From NCBI GenBank assembly GCA_964616015.1, contig CAZTTC010000068.1:1-14604 (forward strand): a DNA stretch of 14,604 nt. Direction: 5' to 3'. This DNA is from Methylibium sp964616015. Lineage in GTDB: Bacteria > Pseudomonadota > Gammaproteobacteria > Burkholderiales > Burkholderiaceae_C. The translations under genes and the position numbers were made by a program. The notes below the pieces were generated by a model, which had not been told where the DNA came from, ran no database searches, and saw only the letters and a program-made list of their open reading frames with translations. Shown in pieces: positions 13,227 through 14,604 of this stretch (position 1 is its first letter; each line of letters opens with the position of its first letter).

Positions 13227-14604
13227 CAGACGACCACGTTGACCAGGCGGCCCGGCACGATCACGACCTTCTTCGGCGTGCGGCCCTCGGCGAACCTGGC
13301 GAACTCGGGGCTGGCGAGCGCCGCCGCCTCGATCGCCGCCTTGTCGGCCGAGGCGGCGACGGTGATGGCGCCGCGCAGCTTGCCGTTGACCTGCAGCACG
13401 TACTCGATCTCGTCCTGCACCAGCGCGGCCTCGTCGACGGCGGGCCAGGGCGCATCGACCAGGTCGCCCAGGCGCGCGGCGTAGCCGAGCTCGGTCCACA
13501 GCGCGTGGGTGATGTGAGGGGCGGCCGGGTAGAGGGTGCGCAGCAGGATGCCGAGGCCCTCGCGCAGCACCGCGCGATCGGGCGGCGTGTCGGCCAGCGG
13601 CGCAGCTTCCAGCGCGTTCAACAGCTTCATCGCACCCGAGACCACGGTGTTGTACTGGAGGCGGTCGTAGTCGTGGGTGATCTGCTTGAGCAGCAGGTGC
13701 ACCTCGCGGCGCAGGTCGATGGCGGCACGCGAGGTTCCGGCACCCGGGCCATCTGCGGCGGACAAGGCGGCGCCTTGCTTCACCGCGAACGACCACAGCC
13801 GCCGCAGGTAGCGGAAGCTCCCCTCGGCACCGCTGTCCGACCACGCCGCGCTCTGGTCCGGCGGCCCGGCGAACATCGTGAAGAGCCGCGCCGTGTCGGC
13901 GCCGAACTTCGCGATGATGTCGCGCGGCTCGACGACGTTGTTCTTGGACTTCGACATCTTCTCGATGCCGCCCAGCATCACCGGCTGGCCGTCGTCCCGG
14001 GCCTTGGCCGACACCGGCGCGCCCTTGTCGTCGTAGGTGATGTCGACTTCGCTCGGGTAGAACCAGCGCCGCTTGCCCGTCGCGTCCTCGCGGTAGTAGC
14101 ACTCGTTGAGCAGCATGCCCTGGGTGAAGAGCTTCGTGAACGGCTCGTCGAACTTCACCAGGCCCAGGTCGCGCATGGCCTTGGTCCAGAAGCGCGCGTA
14201 CAGCAGGTGCAGGACCGCGTGCTCGATGCCGCCGATGTACTGGTCCATCGGCATCCAGTAGTCGTTGCGCGTGTCGACCATCGCCGCGTCGCTGTCGGGG
14301 CAGCAATAGCGCATGTAGTACCACGACGAATCGACGAAGGTGTCCATCGTGTCCGTCTCGCGCTGGGCCGGGGCGCCGCACTTCGGGCAGGCCACGTTCA
14401 GGAAGGCGGCGCTCTTGTTCAGCGGGTTGCCCGAGCCGTCGGGGATCAGGTCCTCGGGCAGGAGCACCGGCAGGTCCTGCTCGGGCACCGGGACGTCGCC
14501 GCATCCGGGGTTGTCGGACCCCGGTCCTGATCCGGTGCAATGGATGATGGGGATCGGCGTGCCCCAGTAGCGCTGGCGGCTGATGCCCCAGTCGCGCAGG
14601 CGCC
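13226..14604 (-). CDS. leuS: Leucine-tRNA ligase, C-terminal part (N-terminus beyond window edge)
   Basis: Class I aminoacyl-tRNA synthetase that charges leucine onto tRNA-Leu. About 458 C-terminal residues are visible, beginning RLRDWGISRQRYWGTPIPII. The catalytic KMSKS loop is intact at 13946-13960 (IEKMSKSKNN). The DYWMPMDQYIGGIEHAVLH segment, the anticodon-binding domain and the C-terminal tail (VIVPGRLVNVVV) all match bacterial LeuS. The HIGH motif and editing domain lie outside the window. A second CxxC pair (ACPKCG) is normal, but the first zinc-type motif is split by an unusual insert: Cys-TGSGPGSDNPG-Cys where homologues have CxxC. First gene of the leuS-lptE-holA operon. Confidence 0.97.
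   Translation of the reverse strand, partial: RLRDWGISRQRYWGTPIPIIHCTGSGPGSDNPGCGDVPVPEQDLPVLLPEDLIPDGSGNPLNKSAAFLNVACPKCGAPAQRETDTMDTFVDSSWYYMRYCCPDSDAAMVDTRNDYWMPMDQYIGGIEHAVLHLLYARFWTKAMRDLGLVKFDEPFTKLFTQGMLLNECYYREDATGKRRWFYPSEVDITYDDKGAPVSAKARDDGQPVMLGGIEKMSKSKNNVVEPRDIIAKFGADTARLFTMFAGPPDQSAAWSDSGAEGSFRYLRRLWSFAVKQGAALSAADGPGAGTSRAAIDLRREVHLLLKQITHDYDRLQYNTVVSGAMKLLNALEAAPLADTPPDRAVLREGLGILLRTLYPAAPHITHALWTELGYAARLGDLVDAPWPAVDEAALVQDEIEYVLQVNGKLRGAITVAASADKAAIEAAALASPEFARFAEGRTPKKVVIVPGRLVNVVV
14503..14535. repeat. 27-bp insert between ATCCGG direct repeats inside leuS
   Basis: Two copies of ATCCGG (14503-14508 and 14530-14535) lie exactly 27 bp apart, so excising one repeat unit keeps frame. 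The segment between also has an inverted repeat CCGGGG/CCCCGG (14505-14510 and 14519-14524, 8-base spacer). Removing one period would restore HCTGCGDVPVPE, the expected CxxC zinc motif of LeuS. The pattern suggests a small in-frame insertion or slippage event; absence in relatives is inferred, not checked. Confidence 0.5.

Noticed and set aside
13085..14530. 481-codon plus-strand open frame opposite leuS
   Set aside because: Antisense shadow of leuS, which has an intact KMSKS loop and C-terminal domains.
12720..14540. Apparent 606-codon fusion of unknown sequence to LptE on the minus strand
   Set aside because: The N-terminal part is out of frame with leuS and meaningless; the real LptE begins at ATG 13226 with a signal peptide and overlaps the leuS stop by one base.
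1..14604. CRISPR array, tRNA, transposase, phage or toxin-antitoxin genes
   Set aside because: None recognised on either strand; repeats seen are short hairpins and direct repeats without regular spacers.

Overview
The window is high-GC DNA with dense, closely packed bacterial genes. It suggests a betaproteobacterium of the order Burkholderiales, perhaps a Rubrivivax/Leptothrix/Methylibium-like lineage. The basis is the leuS-lptE-holA gene order, the thiL-pgpA-pncC cluster, the MaeB-type malic enzyme and the Burkholderiales-like c-subunit and LeuS sequences. The taxon is inferred from recalled family features, not from a search.

Left part (1-7791): a C-terminally truncated NADP-malic enzyme (maeB, minus strand) is divergent from a six-gene plus-strand run. 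That run is a DctS-type PAS sensor kinase, a DctR/FixJ-type response regulator, thiL (thiamine-phosphate kinase), pgpA (phosphatidylglycerophosphatase A), pncC (CinA C-terminal-type NMN amidase) and a GhrA-like 2-hydroxyacid dehydrogenase. The genes are tightly spaced, and the last two overlap by 4 bp, so the run looks like one operon. The maeB/dctS intergenic region holds a perfect 11-bp inverted repeat. It may be a regulator site linking C4-dicarboxylate sensing to malate oxidation.

Right part (7799-14604), all minus strand: transcription runs from the C-terminal part of leuS, through lptE and holA (a compact housekeeping block), to a secreted amicyanin-spaced cupredoxin of the 'methylamine utilization protein' type. 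It continues to a membrane-bound GGDEF-EAL c-di-GMP protein and then to an orphan F0 c-subunit (atpE-like) gene with no other ATP synthase gene near it. The last three genes are separated by 122-218 bp spacers rich in inverted repeats. They read as an accessory block between two housekeeping blocks.

Most notable items: the orphan c-subunit; the pairing of a blue-copper-like protein with a c-di-GMP enzyme; the divergent operator-like inverted repeat; and a 27-bp in-frame insertion between short direct repeats, splitting a CxxC zinc motif in LeuS. No CRISPR array, tRNA, rRNA, insertion sequence or prophage gene was seen. I do not see a clear new defence or mobile system here.
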